Part shown: positions 8,112 through 16,266 of the stretch, piece after piece
How the letters are laid out: the number at the start of each line of letters is the position of its first letter
Numbering within the stretch: position 1 is the first letter of the stretch
DNA from: Herbaspirillum autotrophicum
GTDB taxonomy: Bacteria; Pseudomonadota; Gammaproteobacteria; Burkholderiales; Burkholderiaceae_D
DNA: 50,179 nt
Direction of reading: 5' to 3'
Assembly: GCF_001189915.1 (NCBI RefSeq)
Contig: NZ_LFLS01000041.1
Location: 1-50,179, forward strand
Made by a program: the position numbers and the translations under genes
The notes under the pieces: generated by a model
Told to the model about the DNA's origin: nothing
The model's database searches: none
Seen by the model: the letters and a program-made list of their open reading frames with translations, nothing else

Positions 8112-9017
8112 ATGCGTAATTTGATGAACAGTGTCATCGGCGCGGCGTTCTTGAGCGTCTCGCTGGCGGCGTTCGCCGATCCGCTGATTGCAGCCCATCG
8201 CGGCGGCACCGGTGACGGTCCGGAAAATACCATTCCGACACTGCAGAATTCACTGAAACACGGCGCCGATATCCTGTGGATGACGGTGCAAGTGTCCAGT
8301 GACGGCGTGCCGGTGTTGTATCGTCCGGCCGATGTCTCGGCGCTGACCGATGGCAAGGGCCTGGTCAATACGTTGACGGCGGCGCAACTGACGGCATTGA
8401 ATGCGGGTTATGCATACAGTGTCGCGGACGGGGCCGGCAACAAAAGCTATCCGTATCGTCAGCAGCCGGTGCAGGTGCCGACGTTGCGCGATGCCTTGCG
8501 TGCAGTGCCGGCATCGACCCAGATCCTGATCGACATGAAGCAGGTGCCGGCAGAAGCATTGGTGACCGCAGTGGCCAACGTCATCGACGAAGAAAACGCC
8601 TGGCAGCGCGTGCGTTTCTATTCGACTGAAGCCGACGTGATTGCGCTGATGGCGAAGCAACCCAAGGCGCGCGTGTTCGAATCGCGCGATGCCACGCGGG
8701 ATCGTCTGGCGCGCATTGCCCTGAACGGCGGTGCCTGCGATGCGCCGCCGGCTGCCGGCACCTGGTCCGGCATCGAGCTGGAACGCAAGGTGCGGGTGGT
8801 CGAGAAATTCACGCTGGGCGAAGGTGTGTCGGAGGTAGTGGCGCACTGGTGGACACCGGAAGCGATGAAATGCTTCAAGACTAATCCTGATGTCAAGGTA
8901 GTGGTGTTCGGCGTTGATTCACCGGCGGCTTATGGCGCCGCGCAGAAGTTGGGCGTGGATGTGGTGATGACGGATTCGCCGCTCAAGATGAAGACGATAC
9001 GCGCAGCGGCAAAGTAA
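8112..9017 (+). CDS. Exported GDPD-fold protein with substituted active site
   Basis: A 301-residue protein with a signal peptide (MRNLMNSVIGAAFLSVSLAAFA) and a glycerophosphodiester phosphodiesterase TIM-barrel. The first catalytic motif is kept: H29-R30-G and PENT at 37-40. The usual metal-binding ExD is replaced by W56-M57-T58, and the second catalytic HD is replaced by R71-P72 (VLYRP). The usual E-x-K is D141-M-K143. Late motifs such as GVDVVMTDSPLKM remain. By established GDPD chemistry this should greatly weaken or alter hydrolysis. It may be a divergent subfamily with another metal arrangement, or a binding protein. It is co-transcribed with the porin and probably acts in the periplasm on the locus substrate. 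Confidence 0.8.
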   Translation: MRNLMNSVIGAAFLSVSLAAFADPLIAAHRGGTGDGPENTIPTLQNSLKHGADILWMTVQVSSDGVPVLYRPADVSALTDGKGLVNTLTAAQLTALNAGYAYSVADGAGNKSYPYRQQPVQVPTLRDALRAVPASTQILIDMKQVPAEALVTAVANVIDEENAWQRVRFYSTEADVIALMAKQPKARVFESRDATRDRLARIALNGGACDAPPAAGTWSGIELERKVRVVEKFTLGEGVSEVVAHWWTPEAMKCFKTNPDVKVVVFGVDSPAAYGAAQKLGVDVVMTDSPLKMKTIRAAAK

Positions 9018-9048
9018 TCCGGTGCGCAAGTAATCAGTAGCAAGAGCA

Positions 9049-9080
9049 GCGGGAAGGGCGCAAGCTGCTTCCCGCTTTTT
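9049..9080 (+). terminator. Rho-independent terminator after the porin/GDPD operon
   Basis: Stem GCGGGAAG (9049-9056) pairs with CTTCCCGC (9068-9075) around an 11-base loop, followed directly by TTTTTA. It lies 32 bases after the GDPD-fold stop codon. Confidence 0.85.
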
Positions 9081-9114
9081 ATTGCGTCGTGGTGTTGACG
9101 GGCAACGCTTCTCG

Positions 9115-9150
9115 ATTTCAGCTGAAAACCAACAGCTGAAATTTTTTTTT
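9115..9150 (+). terminator. Second tandem terminator hairpin, possibly also an operator
   Basis: ATTTCAGCTG (9115-9124) and CAGCTGAAAT (9133-9142) form a perfect 10-base-pair stem with loop AAAACCAA, followed by nine T residues. It is a textbook intrinsic terminator. The left arm also contains the palindrome TTTCAGCTGAAA (9116-9127), whose TTTCA/TGAAA halves recur in the next element, so a dual role as an RpiR-protein site is possible. Confidence 0.7.
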
Positions 9151-9169
9151 CATTTTCTTTGACGATTAT

Positions 9170-9195
9170 GTTTCATTAATATATATTTGTGAAAC
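9170..9195 (+). promoter_or_regulatory. Putative RpiR-type operator overlapping the promoter
   Basis: GTTTCA (9170-9175) and TGAAAC (9190-9195) form an inverted repeat with a 14-base A+T-rich spacer that contains TATATT, a possible -10 element. The regulator start at 9219 is 24 bases downstream. RpiR-family proteins often bind TTTC/GAAA inverted repeats, so autoregulation is inferred. Confidence 0.45.
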
Positions 9196-9218
9196 TGATG
9201 AATCATCAAGGTATAACC

Positions 9219-10067
9219 ATGAATACAAGTTTGCAAGACCGGATATTGCAATTTCAAAGCCAGTTTACCGAGAGCGAACGCCGCCTTGCCGATGTCATGC
9301 TGTCCTGTTCGGACCAGCTGGCGTCTTACTCGGCGACTGAAATTGCGCAGATGGCCGGGGTTTCCAAAGCCACTGCCGCGCGCTTCTTCCGCACGCTTGG
9401 GTATGAAAATTTCAATGATGTACGCAGTCAGGTACGCGATGCGGCTGACCGCGGCTCCCCTCTGTATGAACTGGCGGGAGTGCAACCGGTGGCGGCACCG
9501 GCTGATTCGCTGGAAAAGCATTTGGCCAACGATTTGCAAAATCTGGCCAATACCCTCAAGGCACTCGATCCGGATACCGTCAGGCAAACCATCGCCGCGC
9601 TGGCCAAGGCGCGCCGGGTATTCGTCGGCGGTTTTCGCAACGGCCGGGTGCTGGCGCAGTATGCCTGGGCCTTGCTGACTCAGGTGCGCAGCGAAGTATT
9701 GCTGGTGCCCGGCGCCGGGTTGAACCTGGCCGAAGATCTGGCCGATCTGGGTGCCGATGATGTGTTGCTGGTGATGGACTTCCGGCGGCGCGTGACCTTG
9801 CTCAGGCCGATGATCGAGCATGCCAGCCAGGTCGGCGCCAAAGTCATCATTCTTACCGATCCCAGCGCCATCGAATTGCCGGCCCGTGCCGACCTCGTTC
9901 TGCGCTGCGTGAATCATGGTTCTGCCGTATTCGACTCTTACGTCGCCGCCATGAGCCTGATCAATCATCTCTGTTCCAGCCTTGCCGTGACCATGGGCGA
10001 ACGCGCCCGCAAACGGCTCAAGGCAATTGAAACCTTACACGACCATTATGGCGATTTGCATCGCTGA
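9219..10067 (+). CDS. RpiR/MurR-family transcriptional regulator
   Basis: A 282-residue regulator. The N-terminal HTH_6 domain (residues 1-75; FTESERRLADVML, then SATEIAQMAGVSKATAARF) is followed by an SIS phospho-sugar-type sensor domain (residues 115-250; RRVFVGGFRNGRVLAQYAW, then VLLVMDFRRR). Start: the ATG at 9219 has AAGGT upstream at 9208-9212. In-frame GTG 9189 and ATG 9198 overlap the putative operator and are less likely. The gene heads the diaminopropionate/carbamoyl cluster, 20 bases before the lyase, so it likely controls that operon. FRRR in the SIS domain resembles regulators of amino acid or ureide genes more than sugar ones, but the inducer is unknown. Confidence 0.85.
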   Translation: MNTSLQDRILQFQSQFTESERRLADVMLSCSDQLASYSATEIAQMAGVSKATAARFFRTLGYENFNDVRSQVRDAADRGSPLYELAGVQPVAAPADSLEKHLANDLQNLANTLKALDPDTVRQTIAALAKARRVFVGGFRNGRVLAQYAWALLTQVRSEVLLVPGAGLNLAEDLADLGADDVLLVMDFRRRVTLLRPMIEHASQVGAKVIILTDPSAIELPARADLVLRCVNHGSAVFDSYVAAMSLINHLCSSLAVTMGERARKRLKAIETLHDHYGDLHR

Positions 10068-10087
10068 ATTCATCACAGGAGACTTCT

Positions 10088-11320
10088 TTGGCTACCATCA
10101 TTCCACAACTGCAACTACAGTGTTTTCAGAATCCTGCGGTGCAGCCCGCAGCACGCTACAGCCCGCAGCAACAGGAAATTCTGGGCGGCGCGGCGTTTGT
10201 CACTGCCCGCGATGAAATTACCCGCTGGCCCGGTTACGCCGCCACGCCTTTGTGCGACTTGTCCGGTCTGGCGCGGGCCGCCGGGGTTGCCGCCATTCGC
10301 TATAAGGATGAATCAGAACGTTTCGGACTGAGCAGTTTCAAGGCACTGGGCGGCGCCTACGCCGTGAGCCGTTTGCTGATTCGTGAAATTTCCAGCCGGC
10401 TGCAGATCAGCAATGTGACAGTCGACGACTTGCTGTCCGGACGCTACGGCGAAATTACCAAATCCATTACGGTTACCTGCGCCACCGATGGCAATCACGG
10501 CCGTTCCGTGGCTTGGGGCGCGCAGCGCTTTGGCTGCAACTGCATCATTTATATTCACGCTACCGTGAGCAATGGACGCAAGGAAGCGATTGCGGCCTAT
10601 GGTGCTGAAGTCATCCGCACCGCCGGCAATTACGACGATTCCGTGCGTCAGGCCGCAGAAGACGCCGCCCGTGAAGCACGCTTTGTCGTCTCGGATACCT
10701 CCTATGAAGGTTACATGGATGTGCCCAAGGATGTCATGCAAGGCTACGCCGTCATGGCCGATGAGGCATTGCAGCAACTCGGCCCGGCGCAATTGCCGAC
10801 TCACGTTTTCTTGCAAGGCGGTGTCGGTGGACTGGCCGCAGCAGTGTGTGCACATTTCTGGGAACAACTGGGGCTGGAGCGTCCGCGTTTCATCGTGGTC
10901 GAACCTGACAAGGCGGCCTGTCTCTATGAGAGCGCCAAGGCCGGACATCCGGTCGCGGTGCATGGCGAGCTCGATACCGTGATGGCGGGTCTGGCCTGTG
11001 GTGAAGTATCGCTGCTGGCATGGGAAATCCTGCATACCGGCAGCCATGCATTCCTCACGATTGATGATGAGTCGGCGCTGGAAACGGTGCGTTTGCTGGC
11101 CGCCAGTCCTTATGGCGACGCGCCGGTGGTTGCCGGCGAATCTGCCGTTGCCGGTCTGGCCGGTTGTCTTGGCGCGCTGGCGGATGCCGATATCGCCCGT
11201 CAGCTGGGCTTGGATGCCGGCAGCCGGATTTTGGTATTCGGCAGCGAAGGTGCGACCGATCCGGATTTGTACCAGCGTATTGTCGGCCGCTCCGCTGCTG
11301 ACGTGAAGGCAGCGGGATGA
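10088..11320 (+). CDS. dpaL: Diaminopropionate ammonia-lyase
   Basis: A 410-residue PLP enzyme that converts 2,3-diaminopropionate to pyruvate and two ammonia, like YgeX/DpaL. The PLP lysine is K85 in SSFKALGGAYA, preceded by KDESERFGL. D134 (ATDGNHGRS) and D203 (VSDTSYEGY) correspond to the two Asp residues that in E. coli DpaL act on the D- and L-substrates, so both isomers are probably used. The glycine-rich phosphate loop is LQGGVGGLAAAV. The start is TTG at 10088, supported by AGGAG at 10077-10081; no ATG fits at that point. The stop overlaps the next gene by 4 bases (ATGA). Cytoplasmic. Confidence 0.92.
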   Translation: MATIIPQLQLQCFQNPAVQPAARYSPQQQEILGGAAFVTARDEITRWPGYAATPLCDLSGLARAAGVAAIRYKDESERFGLSSFKALGGAYAVSRLLIREISSRLQISNVTVDDLLSGRYGEITKSITVTCATDGNHGRSVAWGAQRFGCNCIIYIHATVSNGRKEAIAAYGAEVIRTAGNYDDSVRQAAEDAAREARFVVSDTSYEGYMDVPKDVMQGYAVMADEALQQLGPAQLPTHVFLQGGVGGLAAAVCAHFWEQLGLERPRFIVVEPDKAACLYESAKAGHPVAVHGELDTVMAGLACGEVSLLAWEILHTGSHAFLTIDDESALETVRLLAASPYGDAPVVAGESAVAGLAGCLGALADADIARQLGLDAGSRILVFGSEGATDPDLYQRIVGRSAADVKAAG

Positions 11321-12564
11321 GCTCGGCAACCGTAGCGCAAGTCCCGGTTGTCAATCGGGAACGCTTGCTCAAACGCATCAGCGATCTGGCGGCAGTGGGC
11401 GCCATTGAAGGCGGTGGTGTATGCCGCCTGGCACTGACTGACAGTGACCGCGAAGGGCGTGACCTGGTGTGTCGCTGGATGCAGGAATTGCAGCTGGAAG
11501 TCAGTGTGGATGCCATCGGCAATGTCGTCGGCTTGCGGCGCGGGCGAGAAGATGGCGCACCGGTAATGACCGGGTCGCATATCGACACGGTGCGTACCGG
11601 TGGCCGCTATGACGGCAATCTCGGTGTGCTGGCCGGACTGGAAGTCATGGCCGCGCTCAACGACGCCGGCATCGTCACGCAACGGCCGCTGGCAGTCGCT
11701 TTCTTTACCAACGAAGAGGGCGCGCGGTTTCAACCGGACATGATGGGCAGTCTGGTATTTCAGGGCGATATGCCATTGCAGCAGGCGCTTGATACGGTGG
11801 GCATCGACGGTACTTCGGTACGCGAGAATCTGGATCGCATCGGCTATGCCGGCGCGGCGCCGGTCGGCAACAACCGGGTACACGCCTTTGTCGAACTGCA
11901 TGTGGAGCAGGGGCCGGTGCTGGAGCATGAGCACATCACCATCGGCGCGGTCACCGGAGTGCAGGGGATTCACTGGACCGAATACACGGTCGAGGGCATA
12001 TCCAATCATGCCGGTACCACGCCGATGCGGTTGCGGCATGACGCCGGTATCGTGGCGGCCCGCATTGCCTGTTTCGTGCGCGACTTGTCAGCCCGGCTGG
12101 GCGGCGGTCAACTGGCCACGGTCGGGCACCTGCAGCTGACCCCCAATCTGATCAACGTGATTCCGAACCGGGCCGTGTTTACTGTCGATTTGCGCAATAC
12201 GGACGGCGTGGTGCTGGTGCAAGCGGTGCAGTCGGTGTCCGAATTCGCGGCGGTGGTTGCGACAGAGGAGGGGGTGAGTCTGACGACCCGTTCACTGGCC
12301 GATTTTGCACCGGTTGAATTTGCCCCGCATCTGGTGGACCGGGTCGAAGCCATTGCGCGTCAGCGCGGCCATAGCGTGCGCCGCATGCCGAGCGGCGCCG
12401 GACACGATGCCCAGATGCTGGCGCGGATGTGTCCGGCCGGGATGATTTTCGTCCCCAGCGTCGGCGGCCTGTCCCACAACGTTGCCGAATTTACCGCCGA
12501 CAGCGATATTCAGGCCGGCGCCGACATTTTGCTGGAACTGATGCTGGAGCTGGCGCAAAGCTGA
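11317..12564 (+). CDS. M20 amidohydrolase of the N-carbamoyl-L-amino acid hydrolase/allantoate amidohydrolase family
   Basis: A 415-residue two-metal enzyme of the hydantoinase/carbamoylase (M20C-like) family. The metal-site pattern is complete: GSHIDTVRTGGRYDG (H and D ligands), TNEEGARF (catalytic E and ligand E), a His in VELHVEQGPVLE, and PSGAGHDAQML late in the protein. FVPSVGGLSHN also matches the family. The substrate-facing domain includes GISNHAGTTPMRLRHD. It removes a carbamoyl or ureido group, releasing ammonia and CO2. It is translationally coupled to DpaL, so a carbamoylated diaminopropionate or a related ureido amino acid is the inferred substrate. Allantoate or ureidopropionate are alternatives. 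Confidence 0.85.
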   Translation: MSSATVAQVPVVNRERLLKRISDLAAVGAIEGGGVCRLALTDSDREGRDLVCRWMQELQLEVSVDAIGNVVGLRRGREDGAPVMTGSHIDTVRTGGRYDGNLGVLAGLEVMAALNDAGIVTQRPLAVAFFTNEEGARFQPDMMGSLVFQGDMPLQQALDTVGIDGTSVRENLDRIGYAGAAPVGNNRVHAFVELHVEQGPVLEHEHITIGAVTGVQGIHWTEYTVEGISNHAGTTPMRLRHDAGIVAARIACFVRDLSARLGGGQLATVGHLQLTPNLINVIPNRAVFTVDLRNTDGVVLVQAVQSVSEFAAVVATEEGVSLTTRSLADFAPVEFAPHLVDRVEAIARQRGHSVRRMPSGAGHDAQMLARMCPAGMIFVPSVGGLSHNVAEFTADSDIQAGADILLELMLELAQS

Positions 12565-12615
12565 ACCGGTCAAGTCCAAACAAATATTCATCAAGTATTC
12601 ACGAAGGAGAGTGTT

Positions 12616-13548
12616 ATGCCACGTTTTATCAATGTTGCTGCCGCGCAGCTGGGGCCGATACAGCGCGCCGATTCACGCAAGGACGTGATTGCGCGCCTGC
12701 TGCAACATTTGCAGCAGGCCCATGCCATGGGCTGCCAGTTGGTGGTTTTTCCGGAGCTGGCGCTGACCACGTTTTTCCCGCGCTGGTATATGGAAGATCC
12801 GGTCGAGGTCGATGCGTTCTATGAAAGCCAGATGCCAGGCCCGCAAACGCAGGCATTGTTTGACGCCGCCGAAAAACTCGGGATCGGCTTCTACCTCGGC
12901 TATGCCGAATTGGCGGTTGAAAATGGTGTACGGCGTCGTTTCAATTCATCGATTCTGGTCGGTCAGGATGGCAAGATCATCGGCAAGTATCGCAAGGTGC
13001 ATTTGCCGGGACATGCCGAGAATGAGCCGTGGCGTGCCTTTCAGCATCTGGAGAAACATTACTTCGAACCGGGCCCGTCGTTCGATGTCTGGCGCGGCTT
13101 TGGCGGCGTGATGGGAATGGCCTTGTGCAATGACCGTCGCTGGTCGGAGACCTACCGCGTCATGGGACTCAAAGGCGTGGAAATGATTCTGCTTGGTTAC
13201 AACACGCCGGTACACAATCCGCCGGCCCCCGAGCATGATGATTTGTCCATGTTCCACAATGCTCTCGTGATGCAGGCCGGGGCTTATCAGAACGGCACCT
13301 GGGTAGTCGGCGTTGCCAAGGCCGGTCTGGAAGAGGGTTGTGAAATGATTGGCGGCACCAGCATCATTGCGCCGTCGGGTGAAATCGTCGCCGCCTGTTC
13401 CACCAAAGGCGATGAACTGGCCATCGCCCGCTGCGATCTGGATCTGTGTCGCTCATATAAAACCACGACCTTCAATTTTGAGCGCCACCGGCGTCCCGAA
13501 GCCTATGGCCTGATCACTGAACAGCGCGGCGCGGTTGAACCGGCCTGA
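12616..13548 (+). CDS. N-carbamoyl-D-amino acid hydrolase (D-carbamoylase)
   Basis: A 310-residue nitrilase-superfamily enzyme that closely resembles Agrobacterium D-carbamoylase. The catalytic triad is visible: E47 (VFPELALTTFFPRW), K127 (GKYRKVHLPGH) and C171 (MALCNDRRW). The family segments FQHLEKHYFEPG, GYNTPVHNPP and FNFERHRRPEAYGLI are also present. It hydrolyses N-carbamoyl-D-amino acids to the D-amino acid, CO2 and ammonia. The gene lies 51 bases after the M20 carbamoylase with GAAGGAG 5' of its ATG. Having a D-type and an L-type carbamoyl hydrolase beside a lyase that takes both isomers suggests a pathway for both enantiomers. A hydantoinase gene is absent here. Confidence 0.92.
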   Translation: MPRFINVAAAQLGPIQRADSRKDVIARLLQHLQQAHAMGCQLVVFPELALTTFFPRWYMEDPVEVDAFYESQMPGPQTQALFDAAEKLGIGFYLGYAELAVENGVRRRFNSSILVGQDGKIIGKYRKVHLPGHAENEPWRAFQHLEKHYFEPGPSFDVWRGFGGVMGMALCNDRRWSETYRVMGLKGVEMILLGYNTPVHNPPAPEHDDLSMFHNALVMQAGAYQNGTWVVGVAKAGLEEGCEMIGGTSIIAPSGEIVAACSTKGDELAIARCDLDLCRSYKTTTFNFERHRRPEAYGLITEQRGAVEPA

Positions 13549-13683
13549 CTGAACTGAACACGGCGTGGTCGGTAGCTGCTGATTACTGACTGCGCTGCGA
13601 TAACCCACATTTTTATAACGTTGCGGAACATTTATTGTCCGCAGGGGTAGCGCTTTGCCCAAACAAAGCGAATGGAGGATGAC

Positions 13684-15000
13684 ATGCATAAAACAGTAAC
13701 TGATACGTTCGCTGCCGGCAGCCTGGCGGCGACCAATGATGATGGCTTGTACCGAAAAGTGGCATGGCGGTTGATGCCATTCCTGATGCTTTGTTACGTG
13801 GCGGCGTTTCTGGACCGGGTCAATGTCGGTTTCGCCAAGTTCCAGATGCTCGATGATCTCAAATTCAGCCAGACCGTGTACGGCTTTGGCGCCGGTATTT
13901 TCTTTCTTGGCTATTTCCTGTTCGAGGTGCCGAGCAATGTATTGATGCACCGTATCGGCGCCAAAAAAACCTTGGCCCGGATCATGATCCTGTGGGGGCT
14001 GATTTCAGCGTCGATGGCGCTCACGCAAAACGCGACCCAGTTTTATATCCTGCGATTTTTGCTGGGCGCTGCCGAAGCCGGCTTTTATCCCGGCATCATT
14101 TTGTATCTGACTTATTGGTTTCCGGCGAACCGGCGCGGGCAAATCATCGCCGTGTTCATGACCGCGGTGCCGATTGCCGGTATTCTCGGCGGCCCGCTGT
14201 CGGGCTGGATCATGGAGTCGTTCCATACCACCCATGGCCTGGCCGGCTGGCAATGGATGTTTCTGATCGAAGCGATTCCATCGATCATGCTTGGCATCGC
14301 GGTGATCTGGTGCCTGGATGATCGCATCAGCGATGCCAAATGGCTGAACCGGGAACAAAAGACGCGCCTGATCTCCAACATCGAAGCGGACAAGCAAAGC
14401 AAGGTGGAACACGTATCGATCATTTCGCTGTTCAAGGATCGCCGCGTGGTACATATGGCGCTGATTTGCTACTGCACGGTATCGAGCCTGTCCGGGCTGG
14501 CATTCTGGTTGCCTACCGTGATCAAGTCGACCGGCGTGGTGTCGTTGCTGGATGTCGGATTGCTGACGGCGATTCCGAATGCGGCGGCGGTCATTTCCAT
14601 GATTCTGGTGTGCCGTCATTCCGACGCCGTGCGTGAACGGCGCTGGCATCTGATCATTCCATTCCTGGTCGGCGGCACCGGCCTGGTGCTGAGCACGATA
14701 TTCGGCCATAACCCGGCACTGGCGATCACCATGCTGTCGATTGCCGCCGCCGGTTGCATGGTGTGCTCGCCGCTGTTCTGGAGTCTGCCAACCGCATTCC
14801 TCGATGGGCGCAGTGCCGCCGCCGGGATCGCCGCCATCAATGCCTTTGCCGGCCTGGCAGCCTTCATGAGTCCTTACATCATCGGTTGGATCAAGGATGC
14901 CACCGGTTCTACCGATTGGGGCATGTACTTTCTTGCCAGCTTTACTGTCATTGGCGCGGTTCTGGTGTATCTGGTGCCGAAAGACATGGTGAATAAATAA
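13684..15000 (+). CDS. MFS transporter, anion:cation symporter (ACS) family
   Basis: A 438-residue inner-membrane permease with 12 predicted transmembrane segments. The first helix carries LDRVNVGFAKFQML and the loop after helix 2 has FEVPSNVLMHRIGAKKTLARI, the pattern of HpaX/tartrate/phthalate-type ACS carriers. The ATG at 13684 is chosen because GGAGG lies at 13674-13678; the in-frame ATG at 13672 overlaps that site. It sits between two catabolic hydrolases and probably imports the carboxylate or ureido acid they use. It is a paralogue of 18896-20197. Substrate is not readable from sequence. Confidence 0.88.
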   Translation: MHKTVTDTFAAGSLAATNDDGLYRKVAWRLMPFLMLCYVAAFLDRVNVGFAKFQMLDDLKFSQTVYGFGAGIFFLGYFLFEVPSNVLMHRIGAKKTLARIMILWGLISASMALTQNATQFYILRFLLGAAEAGFYPGIILYLTYWFPANRRGQIIAVFMTAVPIAGILGGPLSGWIMESFHTTHGLAGWQWMFLIEAIPSIMLGIAVIWCLDDRISDAKWLNREQKTRLISNIEADKQSKVEHVSIISLFKDRRVVHMALICYCTVSSLSGLAFWLPTVIKSTGVVSLLDVGLLTAIPNAAAVISMILVCRHSDAVRERRWHLIIPFLVGGTGLVLSTIFGHNPALAITMLSIAAAGCMVCSPLFWSLPTAFLDGRSAAAGIAAINAFAGLAAFMSPYIIGWIKDATGSTDWGMYFLASFTVIGAVLVYLVPKDMVNK

Positions 15001-15055
15001 ACGACATGTCCAGGTCATTGTCAGTGGCCTGGATGTTTCATGATGAGGAAACAGA

Positions 15056-16216
15056 ATGAATGATCAGTTAAGTGATGTGGTGGCGCTGACGCAGGAAATG
15101 GTGCGCACGCCAAGTTTTTCCGGCAATGAGAGTGCAATGGCCAAGTTGGTGGCCGGGTACATGCAAGAGTCGGGTTTTACGGATATCAAGACCGATATCA
15201 ACGGCTCGGTCCTGGGTTTGATCGGTCCGGCGGATGCCGATATTGCGCTGTTGTTCGACGGGCATATGGATGTGGTACCAGTCATCGGCGACTGGAAGTT
15301 TGATCCGTTTGGCGGCGCCATCGTCGATGGCCGTTTGTATGGACGCGGCAGTACCGACATGAAGGGCGGCATTGCCGCCGCTATTTGCGGGGTTGCTGCC
15401 GCAGCCAGAACCGGCCGGCTGAAAAAGCGCATTGCGGTATCGGCCAGCGTACTGGAAGAAGTCATCGAAGGCTACGCCTTGTCGACCGTACTTCAACACT
15501 GCAAACCGCAAGCGGTGGTCATTTGCGAACCATCCAGACTCAAGATCAAGGTGGCGCAAAAAGGGCGCATGGAAATACTGCTGACCTTGCATGGCAAACC
15601 GGCTCATGCCGCATCGCCGGAATACGGTGTCAATCCGTTGGCAGCGGCCGCACGCGCTTTGCTGGCACTGGAAAAAATCGAATTGCCGAGCGACGATGTG
15701 GTCGGCCAGGCACTGCTGGTGCCGACCGATATCGTGTCTGCGCCGTATCCTTCGATTTCCATGATCCCGCTGTCAGCCACGATACGATTTGACCGGCGCA
15801 CATTAAGCGGCGAAAGCGAGCACGATATTCTGGCGGCCATCAGTGCTTGTCTGAATCAGGAGGGGATCCGTGACTTCCAGCTCAAGGTGACCAATGATGC
15901 CGTGCACACATTCACCGGCGAGACCGGCCATCCGGCCAGATTCTTGCCCGGCTGGAAATTGCCGGATGATGCGCCGCTGCTGACCAATACCATGCGTGCC
16001 GTGGTCGCTGCCGGCGTCGAGCCGCACATCGGTTACTGGGGCTTCTGCACCAATGGCTCCGAATCCGCCGGACGACAAGCCATTCCCACCATCGGCATCG
16101 GCCCCGGTTGCGAAGAAGATGCGCATACCATTGATGAGTCGGTAGCGCTGGAGCAGCTTGAGAAGGCGCGCGAGATATACCGTCATTTGAGTTTGCTGGC
16201 CGGCGCCGAAGGATGA
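15056..16216 (+). CDS. M20-family metallohydrolase, YgeY-like
   Basis: A 386-residue M20/M28-type di-zinc hydrolase. Metal motifs: LLFDGHMDVVPV, YGRGSTDMKGGIAAA, VLEEVIEGYA (catalytic E pair) and a late DAHTIDESV. The dimerisation domain includes HGKPAHAASPEYGVNPLAAA. It resembles YgeY, which sits beside ygeX (dpaL) in E. coli, and the ArgE/DapE deacylases. It probably releases an acyl or carbamoyl group from an amino acid that then enters the lyase pathway. The exact bond is not known even for YgeY. The 55-base gap from the MFS gene suggests one operon. No signal peptide, so cytoplasmic. Confidence 0.82.
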   Translation: MNDQLSDVVALTQEMVRTPSFSGNESAMAKLVAGYMQESGFTDIKTDINGSVLGLIGPADADIALLFDGHMDVVPVIGDWKFDPFGGAIVDGRLYGRGSTDMKGGIAAAICGVAAAARTGRLKKRIAVSASVLEEVIEGYALSTVLQHCKPQAVVICEPSRLKIKVAQKGRMEILLTLHGKPAHAASPEYGVNPLAAAARALLALEKIELPSDDVVGQALLVPTDIVSAPYPSISMIPLSATIRFDRRTLSGESEHDILAAISACLNQEGIRDFQLKVTNDAVHTFTGETGHPARFLPGWKLPDDAPLLTNTMRAVVAAGVEPHIGYWGFCTNGSESAGRQAIPTIGIGPGCEEDAHTIDESVALEQLEKAREIYRHLSLLAGAEG

Positions 16217-16266
16217 CACATGCCGGCCACCGACGGTAACAGACGATGGCCGGAGCGTGGCGTGAA

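Noticed and set aside
15001..15055. Small hairpin between the ACS transporter and the YgeY-like gene
   Set aside because: The arms CCAGG/CCTGG are short, the loop is long and there is no T run, so it is not counted as a terminator and the genes are treated as one operon.
16223..16253. Hairpin CCGGCCA/TGGCCGG between the YgeY-like gene and the LysR gene
   Set aside because: Only seven pairs with a 17-base loop and no T run; possible convergent terminator but too weak to list.
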